Of a stretch of DNA of 64,000 nucleotides, positions 25,362 through 33,169 are shown one piece after another. The stretch comes from Desulfosudis oleivorans (lineage in GTDB: Bacteria; Desulfobacterota; Desulfobacteria; Desulfobacterales; SURF-7). The DNA lies in contig DYJC01000014.1 in the NCBI GenBank assembly GCA_020723305.1, positions 1 through 64,000 of the forward strand. The letters are read 5' to 3'. The position numbers were made by a program, and so were the translations under genes. The number at the start of each line of letters is the position of its first letter. Position 1 is the first letter of the stretch. The notes under the pieces were generated by a model, which saw nothing but the letters and a program-made list of their open reading frames with translations, was not told where the DNA came from and did no database searches.

Positions 25362-26003
25362 TTACGACTCTATTGCTTTTTTATCCTGAACAAATGCAGG
25401 TATCAGAATGAAATTTAAAGTTTCTTTTACAACGTTTAAATAGTCCTGGGACTCTGCACCTATTATTGGGCTTAAGTATTTTTTACCGGCAATAAAATTA
25501 AACAGGGATAGCATGACCACCATCACCCTGGCCTTTGCCTGTTTTGTAATTTTATCTTTATCCATGGCAAGTCCCATTGAAATCGCAATTCCGGTAATAA
25601 TATCAATAAAATGAAACTCAGCTATATCTTTTCCCTTTGGTTTGGTAAAATAATTTAAGAGAATCAGGTTTGTAATTTCTGAATTTTTATAAAGGAAGTC
25701 GCAGGATTCATTGATCGCAATTTCAAGGCGTTTGGGAAGAGGCTTTCCATGTATGACTCTTTCTATCCTTTTCAACTCTTGTTTTAACTCTTCCTGTGTA
25801 TCCATGAGTACTGCATTGTAAAGATCCGCTTTTTCACCCCAATGGTAGTATAGTGTGGAAATATCGATCCCCACTGCCTTGGCAATCATTCTGGTGGTTG
25901 TGCCTGAAAAACCGTTTTTGCTGAAGATTTTACGTGCGGAAGTCAGTATTTTGGCTTTCATTGAGTTTGGATCGCGCCGGGCCTTTTCAAGGGGTGTTGC
26001 CAT
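25362..26003 (-). CDS. TetR-family transcriptional regulator
   Basis: 213 residues. The N-terminal HTH is typical: ILTSARKIFSKNGFSGTTTR, then MIAKAVGIDISTLYYHWGEKADLYNAV. The rest is a helical ligand-binding domain with no recognisable subfamily. It sits upstream of and in line with the acyl-CoA dehydrogenase genes, so it probably senses an acyl-CoA and represses this cluster and its own promoter (26020-26091). No other TetR gene is in the window, so it is also the candidate regulator of the operon at 31-38 kb. Confidence 0.9.
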   Translation of the reverse strand: MATPLEKARRDPNSMKAKILTSARKIFSKNGFSGTTTRMIAKAVGIDISTLYYHWGEKADLYNAVLMDTQEELKQELKRIERVIHGKPLPKRLEIAINESCDFLYKNSEITNLILLNYFTKPKGKDIAEFHFIDIITGIAISMGLAMDKDKITKQAKARVMVVMLSLFNFIAGKKYLSPIIGAESQDYLNVVKETLNFILIPAFVQDKKAIES

Positions 26004-26019
26004 AAAGTATCGCCTTTTC

Positions 26020-26091
26020 CCATCAATTCTATCCCAAAATCTGCTTGCATCAATTGATGGAGAGACTACCCAATCTGTTCTTTGTTGTCAA
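26020..26091 (-). promoter_or_regulatory. TetR gene promoter with downstream inverted repeat
   Basis: Minus strand: -35 TTGACA at 26086-26091, a 17-nt spacer, and -10 TAGTCT at 26063-26068. Immediately downstream, CCATCAATT (26020-26028) and AATTGATGG (26052-26060) form a 9-bp inverted repeat over the expected transcription start, a plausible operator for autorepression. The -35 and spacing are close to consensus. Confidence 0.6.
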
Positions 26092-26287
26092 GTATAATTT
26101 GATATTTAAACTGATGTTCACAATTCTTTTCATATGCTTATGACCATTTTTTCATTTTTAAATATTTAACATATCGATATTTAAAGGTTGTTTTCTTCAG
26201 AATTTTTGGTAAAATGATTGAAAAAAATACAATTGCGGAAAACCAATTGAATGTGGAAAATCAGACTAAAAAATAAGGAATAATGAT

Positions 26288-28126
26288 ATGATGAAAAAAA
26301 AGATTTTTTTTGCTTTTTGTTTGATCATACTAACCGCACGAATGGTAGGTTCCGAAACATACAATGGTGTGGAAATTGAAAGCACTACAAGCTTTGCAGA
26401 TAGTGTCGTGAATTACACAGCAGGAGAAAACGTTGGGGCTCCGTACAATGAAGCTTCGGCTGCCCTTGGAGCTCCTGATTTTACAGATAACCATAATTTG
26501 CCGGACTATCAGGTCGCACCATTTCCATCGGTCAGTCTCGGCGATGCCGGAAGTCTTATCCTTCGTTTCACCAACAATTCCTTAACCACATCCGGCGACA
26601 GCGGGATTGATCTATGGTTCTTTGAGGTAGGAGACCAGATTGAGTCAACCGAGATTTCAATCAGTAAAAACGGCACAACATGGATACCGGTAGATACCAT
26701 TGGAGGAGCAACTTCCGGTATTGATATTGATGAATATCTGGATTCAGGAGTGGAGCTTTGGGGTAAATACTATTATGTCAAAATGACAGATCTGAATGAA
26801 AAAAAGTCCGGGTCCCCTTTTGCCGGAGCGGATATTGACGCGGTTGCTGCGCTGAGTAATGCGGTCACAGATGATATCAATGCCCCTGTGGCGGTAATCG
26901 GCCCGGATCAAACAGTGTCCCAAGGTGATACTGTTACTATGGATGCAACAGCTTCCTATGACCCGGATGGTGGTTCTTTTTCATACTTATGGACACAAAC
27001 CATAGGAACTGCAGTTGCATTATCAAACAGCACCGCTGTACAAGCAACCTTTACAGCTCCGACTGTTGCTCCAGGCGGGGAATCTCTTGTTTTTAAAATG
27101 ACCGTTACCGATTCCGGTGGGTTGAGCTCTTATGCAAATACAGTCATTACCGTGATCGGAAGTTCCGGGAATCTGCCACCGGTAGCGAATGCCGGCCCGG
27201 ATCAGGAAGGTATCGCTCAAGGTGATACAGTCATATTGAATGGATCCAATTCATATGATCCTGAGTCTGCTGGGCTTCAATCCTACTCATGGGTACAATT
27301 ATCAGGAACTCCTGTAAACCTTTCCAGTTCATCCGATGATAATCCAACTTTTACAGCACCGTTTGTCGGCACCAGCGGTGAAAACTTGGTGTTTGAATTG
27401 ACTGTTTCGGATAATAATGGTTTGCTCGGAAAAGACAAGTGTTCTGTTGCGATCACGGATAAAAATTTGCCACCATCAGCTGATGCAGGGGCGGATCAAT
27501 TATTTGGGTTAGGGGCTCTTGTTACACTGGATGGTTCTGGTTCTACTGACCCTGATATTGGTAAGGGAGATCAGATAAGTTATCATTGGAGACAATTATC
27601 TGGGACGGCTGTAATATTCTCCGACTATTCTGTAATTAGCCCCACATTTACAACACCTTCTTCTTTGCCCGGTGATGAAGTTTTTATCTTTGAACTTACT
27701 GTAACCGATTTAGCAGGGCTTAACTCGGTGGATACATGTATTGTAAATGTTGCCGTTGGATCAAATCATCCGCCGATCTCAGATGCAGGGCCGGCGACCG
27801 CCACTATGGTAGAAGGAGCATCCATTGATCTCGATGGATCCAACTCCAGCGATCCGGACGGTGATGTCATTACTTATCGGTGGACACAAAAAACAGGGCC
27901 TCCACTGACATTTTCAGATCCGTTGGCCATGCAACCCACTGTTACTTCATCAGATGTTACGGCCGATGAGGTCGCAGTTGTCGAGTTGACGGTTACGGAT
28001 ACTCGAGGACTTCAGGGAACCGATAAAATCAGTATTGCCATAGATGATACCGGGGCTACGGTGGAGGCAGCAACAACCGATGGTGGTGGTGGTGGTGGGT
28101 GTTTTATTTCTCATATAAATTATTAA
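26288..28126 (+). CDS. Secreted PKD/Ig-like repeat protein with CFI-box C-terminus
   Basis: 612 residues with a signal peptide (KKKIFFAFCLIILTARMVG). Residues about 25-200 form a beta-rich domain with LGAPDFTD, DLWFFEVGD and ADIDAVAAL, as in surface proteins that precede PKD repeats. Four PKD/Ig-like repeats follow, each with A.AGPDQ...G..V.LDGS.S.DPDG...Y.W.Q..G and a closing LVFELTVTD. The chain ends DGGGGGGCFISHINY: a glycine run and the CFI of the CFI-box C-terminal signal, but it stops five residues after CFI, much shorter than the usual tail. It is likely surface-exposed, perhaps for adhesion or polysaccharide binding. No catalytic domain seen. Own promoter region AT-rich. Confidence 0.8.
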   Translation: MMKKKIFFAFCLIILTARMVGSETYNGVEIESTTSFADSVVNYTAGENVGAPYNEASAALGAPDFTDNHNLPDYQVAPFPSVSLGDAGSLILRFTNNSLTTSGDSGIDLWFFEVGDQIESTEISISKNGTTWIPVDTIGGATSGIDIDEYLDSGVELWGKYYYVKMTDLNEKKSGSPFAGADIDAVAALSNAVTDDINAPVAVIGPDQTVSQGDTVTMDATASYDPDGGSFSYLWTQTIGTAVALSNSTAVQATFTAPTVAPGGESLVFKMTVTDSGGLSSYANTVITVIGSSGNLPPVANAGPDQEGIAQGDTVILNGSNSYDPESAGLQSYSWVQLSGTPVNLSSSSDDNPTFTAPFVGTSGENLVFELTVSDNNGLLGKDKCSVAITDKNLPPSADAGADQLFGLGALVTLDGSGSTDPDIGKGDQISYHWRQLSGTAVIFSDYSVISPTFTTPSSLPGDEVFIFELTVTDLAGLNSVDTCIVNVAVGSNHPPISDAGPATATMVEGASIDLDGSNSSDPDGDVITYRWTQKTGPPLTFSDPLAMQPTVTSSDVTADEVAVVELTVTDTRGLQGTDKISIAIDDTGATVEAATTDGGGGGGCFISHINY

Positions 28127-28687
28127 TTTTTAAAATTAAATTTGTATTGCCATTCAAGCGATGATGATTTAGACCATCAATCATCATCGCTGTTCATTAA
28201 AAAATTCCATCCTTCTCTTCTTTGCCTTCAAATAAAAAAATAAAACAGCATTTTATTTTTGAGTAATAGATATTCCAATTCGTTTACAAAGCATTTATAG
28301 TTTCTATTTGATGAATAATTTGACAAAATGAATTGGAATATATTATAATAATTAAAAATTTGTAATAAGGTTTGAATATTTTCACCAATAGATCTCACAT
28401 CTACTATATTTACTGTTTACAGAAAAATATTTTTTAAATACGTCATTTTTTATATCTTGATTTATCCGCAAGGACTCACTCATTCTTTTTTTCAATATCA
28501 TCATCCTTCTATTGGGTGCAATTTTAAAGGTATAAAAAAAGGAAACGCAGATAGCTGCTTTACATCGCAAATTATTGATATTAATCAAAATAGTATCGGC
28601 AAAGTAACTGTTTATCCCTTATAAGGTAGCCTGTTCTATCCTCTAAAAAAAACCTGGTAATTCATACTTTGTATTTGGAGAGATAAA
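28127..28687. other. AT-rich intergenic region with hairpins
   Basis: No supported gene. A 13-bp perfect hairpin AGCGATGATGATT (28157-28169) with its complement at 28179-28191 follows the PKD gene and may end its transcript, although only TGTTCATT follows. A 12-bp perfect inverted repeat ATATTCCAATTC (28270-28281) / GAATTGGAATAT (28330-28341) lies further on and could be an operator for the downstream fapA-like gene. The minus-strand frame at 28382-28588 lacks a ribosome-binding site and codon bias, so I reject it. Confidence 0.45.
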
Positions 28688-30859
28688 GTGATCGAAAAAA
28701 TAAACCGGTATGATCAAATTTTAACAAAAATTGCTTTCGCAAATAAATTGATCGATAAAATGCAACTCACAAAAGCATATTCAATCCAGAAGAAGCTTGA
28801 AAAATCTGGTGAAAACATTGCGATTGATGAAATATTTTTAAAATATAAAATGATACCAGAGGCGATGATAAAAGATCTTCAAACTGCAACAAAAAGAAGT
28901 ATTGGCAAAGGTTTTGGATCAAGAGCTTTAAAGAAAGGGTTTATTACGAAAAGCCAGATTGAAGTTGCACTGGGTCTGCAGGCGAAAGAATTTCAAAAAA
29001 CACACTCATGCAGATTTATTGGAGAGATCATGGTCGATCAGGGAATGATCACAGAAGAACAGCGTCAAATTGTTTTAAAAGAAATGGAACATATTGAAAA
29101 AAAAGAATCAGATCCGGTGAAATCCATGGTTTCGGGAGTTGAAGTCGAGGATAACCATAAACTCTCGGATAACAGACCAAAAAATGGATCTTTCCAACAA
29201 AATGGTACTTTAGATAATTCAATTATTGAGGAAGGCCAACCGGTAGCTTTCGATAGCACTATTGAAAGAGGGAAAATTCAGTTAATGGTCTCTACGAACA
29301 GACTGGAGGCTAAAATCGTTGCAACTGGGAATTTATCAACGCCCTTCACCATGGAAGAAGTTGATAATTTACTGGAAAATGCTGGAATCAATTATGAGTT
29401 GGTTGATAAAACAAAAGTAGATTTTTTTTTAAAAACAATATCAAATAAAAATAATGAACTGGTTGTTGCAAAAGGTGAAAATTCAACACCAGGTAAAGAT
29501 GCAGTCATAAAGTATTTTTTTAATTCAGATTATCTGAAGGCTTGTCGGATTAACGAAGATGGTACAGTTGATTATAAAGACAGGGGCGTTGTTCCACATG
29601 TAAATTCCGGTGATTTGATTGCGGAGAAAATTCCGGCTCAGGAAGGCAAGGATGGTTTCGATGTTTATGGGAGGCAGATTCCATTTATTGTGCCTGAAGA
29701 TAAAAATATAACATTCGAATCCGGGGTTGAGTTATCTAAAGATGGTCTTAAGGCATTTGCAAATGTTGACGGCCAACCCAACATAACTGTTACCGGCAAA
29801 CTTTCTGTTTTTGACGAGTTCAATGTAAAAGGCGACGTTGATTATAGAACCGGAAATATAGAATTTAACGGGAATATAAATGTGGACGGTGTTGTCAAGG
29901 ACGGATTTAGTGTCAGAGGTGGTAACCTCACAGTTAAAGAGATTCAAAAAGCAGAGATCTATTTAAAAGGAAATCTAACTGTGAATGGAGGGATTTTCGG
30001 AGCGGCTATTCAAACTGAAGGCCAGGTTATTGCAAAATATATAAAAGATGCCAATATAAAGTCATATGGGGATGTTGTTGTGGATAAGGAGGTTTTCAAT
30101 TCCAAGATACGAACAAGCGGTAAATGCGTAATTGAGCGGGGGAGAATAATTTCGTCTTTGGTCACCGCAAAAGAAGGTATTGAGGCAAAGGAAATTGGTA
30201 CAGATGTATCCTCTCCATGTACAATTAAAGTAGGTCAGGATGAACATATCAGAAAAGTAATTCAGGGGTTTGATTTTAAGATAAATCAAAGAAAAAAGGA
30301 ATTAGAGGGAGAACAGGCTCAATATGAAAAACTTCTTGAAGAACAGAAGGAACTGCATAATAAATTATCAGAATTGGCACAGATTCAAGATCGTGCTCAA
30401 ACTCTTGAAAAATCATTATTAGCGAAAATTGAAGAAGCAGAAGAACAAAAAGTGGAGCATGAGATATCAAAGATAAAAGTTGCAATTGATAAGATCAGAA
30501 AAAAATTAAAAGAAGTTGAAAAAGAGATCGGAGATATTTTTTCAAAACAAGAACGTTTTGTGGAGGATATTTCAACATCTTTGACGAAAATTGAAAATAG
30601 TATTAATGAAATTGAGAAGTTGAGTAAAGAGAAAATAGATGTCGTTGAATGGTCAAAAAAGGAGGTTGGAAACCCTGTGATTGTCGTAAAAGGATTAATC
30701 TATGGTGGCACGAAAATATTTGGACCGCATTCTATTGCCACGCTAAATGAGACAGAAAAAAATGTTACGATTAAGGAAGTGCAATATAGTGAAGTTGAAA
30801 AGAAGTGGAAAATTGAAATCTTAAAAGGAGGCGCAGTTTCTACATATAAAAAAGCTTGA
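28688..30859 (+). CDS. FapA-like (DUF342) protein
   Basis: 723 residues from a GTG preceded by GGAGAGA. The central part (about 200-500) is the FapA/DUF342 fold: DGTVDYKDRG, VNSGDLIAEKIPAQEGKDGFDVYGR and a parallel beta-helix section with repeated hydrophobic turns (GNIEFNGNINVDGVVKDGF, LKGNLTVNGGIFGA, IKSYGDVVVDKEV). Residues about 520-660 are a long coiled coil (KKELEGEQAQYEKLLEEQKE). The N-terminal ~140 residues hold two short helical repeats (FGSRALKKGFITKSQIEVAL, GEIMVDQGMITEEQRQIVL) resembling the N-terminal domain of type II secretion ATPases (MshEN). FapA members act in flagellar or surface polymer assembly; no flagellar gene is nearby, so the role is open. Confidence 0.8.
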   Translation: MIEKINRYDQILTKIAFANKLIDKMQLTKAYSIQKKLEKSGENIAIDEIFLKYKMIPEAMIKDLQTATKRSIGKGFGSRALKKGFITKSQIEVALGLQAKEFQKTHSCRFIGEIMVDQGMITEEQRQIVLKEMEHIEKKESDPVKSMVSGVEVEDNHKLSDNRPKNGSFQQNGTLDNSIIEEGQPVAFDSTIERGKIQLMVSTNRLEAKIVATGNLSTPFTMEEVDNLLENAGINYELVDKTKVDFFLKTISNKNNELVVAKGENSTPGKDAVIKYFFNSDYLKACRINEDGTVDYKDRGVVPHVNSGDLIAEKIPAQEGKDGFDVYGRQIPFIVPEDKNITFESGVELSKDGLKAFANVDGQPNITVTGKLSVFDEFNVKGDVDYRTGNIEFNGNINVDGVVKDGFSVRGGNLTVKEIQKAEIYLKGNLTVNGGIFGAAIQTEGQVIAKYIKDANIKSYGDVVVDKEVFNSKIRTSGKCVIERGRIISSLVTAKEGIEAKEIGTDVSSPCTIKVGQDEHIRKVIQGFDFKINQRKKELEGEQAQYEKLLEEQKELHNKLSELAQIQDRAQTLEKSLLAKIEEAEEQKVEHEISKIKVAIDKIRKKLKEVEKEIGDIFSKQERFVEDISTSLTKIENSINEIEKLSKEKIDVVEWSKKEVGNPVIVVKGLIYGGTKIFGPHSIATLNETEKNVTIKEVQYSEVEKKWKIEILKGGAVSTYKKA

Positions 30860-30920
30860 CAGTATAAAAAAATTTACATATAAACCGACCAGTCGTCCGG
30901 TTTTTAATCTAATTGGTCGG
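30856..30920 (+). promoter_or_regulatory. Strong sigma-70-like promoter with TetR-type operator
   Basis: TTGACA (30856-30861) overlaps the fapA stop codon; exactly 17 nt later comes TATAAA (30879-30884). Right after the -10, ACCGACCAGTCGTCCGGT (30884-30901) is a partial palindrome, and CCGACCA (30885-30891) forms a perfect inverted repeat with TGGTCGG (30914-30920). This covers the transcription start, so a repressor of the TetR type is expected. It drives the acyl-CoA operon starting at 31200. Confidence 0.7.
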
Positions 30921-31040
30921 AATGCATAGCAACCTATTTATTTTTTTAACTTTACTAAAATAACTCCTCATGATCTTCATTCACTTGATGAAACCATGGT
31001 CGCTATTACCGGACGCATTGTTTTTCATCTGGATTATAAA

Positions 31041-31154
31041 TTGACATAATATTTCCATTTAGGAAATGGGAGGCGGTATCATTCATTTCATCAAGATCCG
31101 TGAAAATGGTTCATTTGAAACCACGACAGGTGAAATGGTAATACCGCTTTTTTT
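31041..31154 (+). promoter_or_regulatory. Leader with terminator-like hairpin before the SCP2 operon
   Basis: The ~300-nt leader between the promoter and the first gene contains a long stem: GCGGTAT (31073-31079) pairs with ATACCGC (31141-31147), extended by CATTTCA/TGAAATG, and is followed directly by seven T residues (31148-31154). A small inner stem GGTTCA/TGAAACC can form inside. This is the layout of an intrinsic terminator located 45 nt before the SCP2 start. It may attenuate the operon or terminate fapA transcripts. A second TTGACA occurs at 31041-31046 with the palindrome ATTTCC/GGAAAT behind it. Confidence 0.5.
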
Positions 31155-31199
31155 GCAGCAATAGGGTTCAATCATATTCATTTTTGAAAGGAGAGGATT

Positions 31200-31616
31200 A
31201 TGGCAGTGTTTGAAAGCAGAGAAACAATGCATTCTGTATTGGGGGGGCTATTCGAGGCACTTGTTACTCATCCTGAGTTTGGTCCTAAGTTTGCAGCAAC
31301 TGGAATTGTCATCAAGTTTAATATCACTGACCCGAAAGATCAACTGTGGATCACACCTGGAGATGGTAAAACAGGACAAGTGATCTGGGGCGATACAGAT
31401 TCGAAAGCCACAGTTGAAATGACATTGAGTGGCGATACCTGCCATAGCTTCTGGTTAAAACATATCTCCATGCCGGTTGCCTTGGCAAAAGGCCTGATCA
31501 AGGCAAAAGGGCCGATGCCAAAGGTATTAAAACTACTGCCTCTGTTAAAACCTGCATATGAAATGTATCCAGAGCATGCAAAAAGTTTTGGTCTTTCAAT
31601 TGAGAAAGAAAAATAA
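31200..31616 (+). CDS. SCP2 sterol-carrier-domain protein
   Basis: 138-residue stand-alone SCP2 domain. The fold is recognisable from WITPGDGKTGQVIWGD, ATVEMTLSGDTCHSFWLKH and the amphipathic tail KVLKLLPLLKPAYEMYP. SCP2 domains bind hydrophobic acyl-CoAs or sterols; in peroxisomal MFE-2 and SCPx they are fused to the enzymes. Here it is the first gene of an operon with a CoA ligase, acyl-CoA dehydrogenase and thiolase, which suggests delivery of a poorly soluble acyl-CoA. Strong ribosome-binding site GAAAGGAGAGG. Confidence 0.85.
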   Translation: MAVFESRETMHSVLGGLFEALVTHPEFGPKFAATGIVIKFNITDPKDQLWITPGDGKTGQVIWGDTDSKATVEMTLSGDTCHSFWLKHISMPVALAKGLIKAKGPMPKVLKLLPLLKPAYEMYPEHAKSFGLSIEKEK

Positions 31617-31630
31617 CAGGAGGAAAATCG

Positions 31631-32302
31631 ATGGAGAGAAGTATTAAACAATTTGAAACCGACCGGTTGCTTGCAGCTCGAACAGCAGCAAGATTAATAC
31701 TGGCATCTGGCACAACCTCCCCAAGGGTCGGTGGTGTAGGAGAGTGCTCAATTCATATTCTGGATGATGAATGCGATATAGAGGATGTATGCCAGGAGAT
31801 GGAGAGGATGGCCCAAATCAAAAAAAGCTGGAATTTTTTCGGCAGGGATGCAGCAATGCTTCGTGATGCAGATGTTGTTCTGATTGCGACCTCTCTCCGG
31901 TGTGTCTCAGATCCTGCCGATATCAACTGCAATCTATGCGGGAAGCTAGTCTGTGAGTATTTAAAAAAAGAAGAAAAATTACCAGACGAACCGGATGTGG
32001 CTTTTCGGGGTCCCTTGTGCACTTTTCGGGCTACAAACATTGCCTATGCTATAGACGGCATGATTTCTCAGGCAAGAAATCTGGGGATCGACTATGGGGT
32101 CTTCTGGTCTGTAGGTGCAGCAGCAATGCGTATGAGCATTTTACCGCGGAACACAGGCTTTGCTCTTGCCGTGGGAATTTCCGTTACAGAGAAAAGTCCG
32201 TTCAGGGATGTTCCCAAACGATATGCTGAGATCAACCAACGAAGCATGAACGACCGGATGATTCAACGATTATGGCCTCAGTTTCGCTCGATTTACAGCT
32301 GA
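31631..32302 (+). CDS. DUF2148 ferredoxin-domain protein (first paralogue)
   Basis: 223 residues, DUF2148 family. A cysteine cluster C-x2-C-x4-C (CNLCGKLVC, about residues 97-105) and a later Cys in GPLCTFRATN suggest an iron-sulfur site. The conserved N-terminal AARTAARLILASGTTSPRVGG and the C-terminal hydrophobic LGIDYGVFWSVGAAAMRM belong to the family. No enzymatic activity is established for DUF2148. It is 14 nt after the SCP2 gene and followed by a diverged paralogue, so the two may form a heterodimer. An electron-transfer role with the acyl-CoA dehydrogenase of the operon is inferred. Confidence 0.82.
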   Translation: MERSIKQFETDRLLAARTAARLILASGTTSPRVGGVGECSIHILDDECDIEDVCQEMERMAQIKKSWNFFGRDAAMLRDADVVLIATSLRCVSDPADINCNLCGKLVCEYLKKEEKLPDEPDVAFRGPLCTFRATNIAYAIDGMISQARNLGIDYGVFWSVGAAAMRMSILPRNTGFALAVGISVTEKSPFRDVPKRYAEINQRSMNDRMIQRLWPQFRSIYS

Positions 32303-32420
32303 TCCGTGAGGGCGGGAAATATTTTAAATATCGTTTTTTTTGAAATACCAGCTTGTTATATACTACGAATGGATCATGACAAAGGACAAGTCACTGCAAA
32401 CGTCCTTTATGGAGGAGAAA

Positions 32421-33071
32421 ATGGCAATTAAAGAAATGTCTCAGCTTGTAAATGACGGATTAAGTCGTGCCGTTGAACTGATGGCGGTAGCGGCTCATAA
32501 CAGTTATCGATTTAACGATAGAAATACGGTTAAAATCATAACGGTTGAAGGAGAAGATCTTGAGCAAATAGCAGAATACTGTTTTTCTTTGGGAGATATG
32601 GCACCGCTGGCTGCCAGGGATGGAAGACATCTGGCGCAATTGATGAAAGAGCCATGTTCCTTAATGATTATTGGTGATAAAAGAAAATCGGATTTTAATT
32701 ACAACTGTGGCGCCTGTGGATATAGGACATGTGCAGAGTTGAACAAGGCGGAAGAAGTGGAATCGCTTACAGCCAATGGACCAAGTTGTATGTTTAAAAA
32801 TGTGAATTTAGGAATTGCCGCAAATGCTGCCGCCTCGATGGCACATCGATTGGGATTGCATTGCAGGGTCTTCAGTACTTTAGCTTTTAGTGCATTGGCT
32901 CTGAAAGTGATAACGGATGTGGATATTGTTATCAGCATTTCCGTCAGTGTTTCCAATAAAAATCCATATTTCGACCGCCATGAATTTTGGACCAAGGAAC
33001 ACTGGGATGAGATTTTTGCTAAAGAATTCCCAACATATAACCGTGGATTTATCGGAGCAGTTGAAGATTAG
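32421..33071 (+). CDS. DUF2148 ferredoxin-domain protein (second paralogue)
   Basis: About 216 residues from the ATG at 32421, which has GGAGGAG 5 nt upstream; an in-frame ATG at 32340 has none. The cysteine motif NCGACGYRTCAEL is close to the CGxCGxxxC pattern of four-iron ferredoxin-like domains, with a fourth Cys in GPSCMFKNVN. The rest parallels the preceding protein (VELMAVAAHNSY, LGLHCRVFSTLAFSALAL, VSVSNKNPYFDR), so the pair arose by duplication and then diverged strongly. Probably soluble and cytoplasmic. Function unknown. Confidence 0.82.
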   Translation: MAIKEMSQLVNDGLSRAVELMAVAAHNSYRFNDRNTVKIITVEGEDLEQIAEYCFSLGDMAPLAARDGRHLAQLMKEPCSLMIIGDKRKSDFNYNCGACGYRTCAELNKAEEVESLTANGPSCMFKNVNLGIAANAAASMAHRLGLHCRVFSTLAFSALALKVITDVDIVISISVSVSNKNPYFDRHEFWTKEHWDEIFAKEFPTYNRGFIGAVED

Positions 33072-33169
33072 TCATGAAAGCGATTTGCCTTTCGATCAGG
33101 CAATAGAAAACGTTTCATGATGGCATATGTCTCAATATCTTTTGGCAGGGTAGAAAGGGGAAATACAGT

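Noticed and set aside
28382-28588. A 68-codon minus-strand frame in the AT-rich gap before the FapA-like gene
   Set aside because: No ribosome-binding site, no family resemblance, and it overlaps the probable promoter region of the downstream gene.
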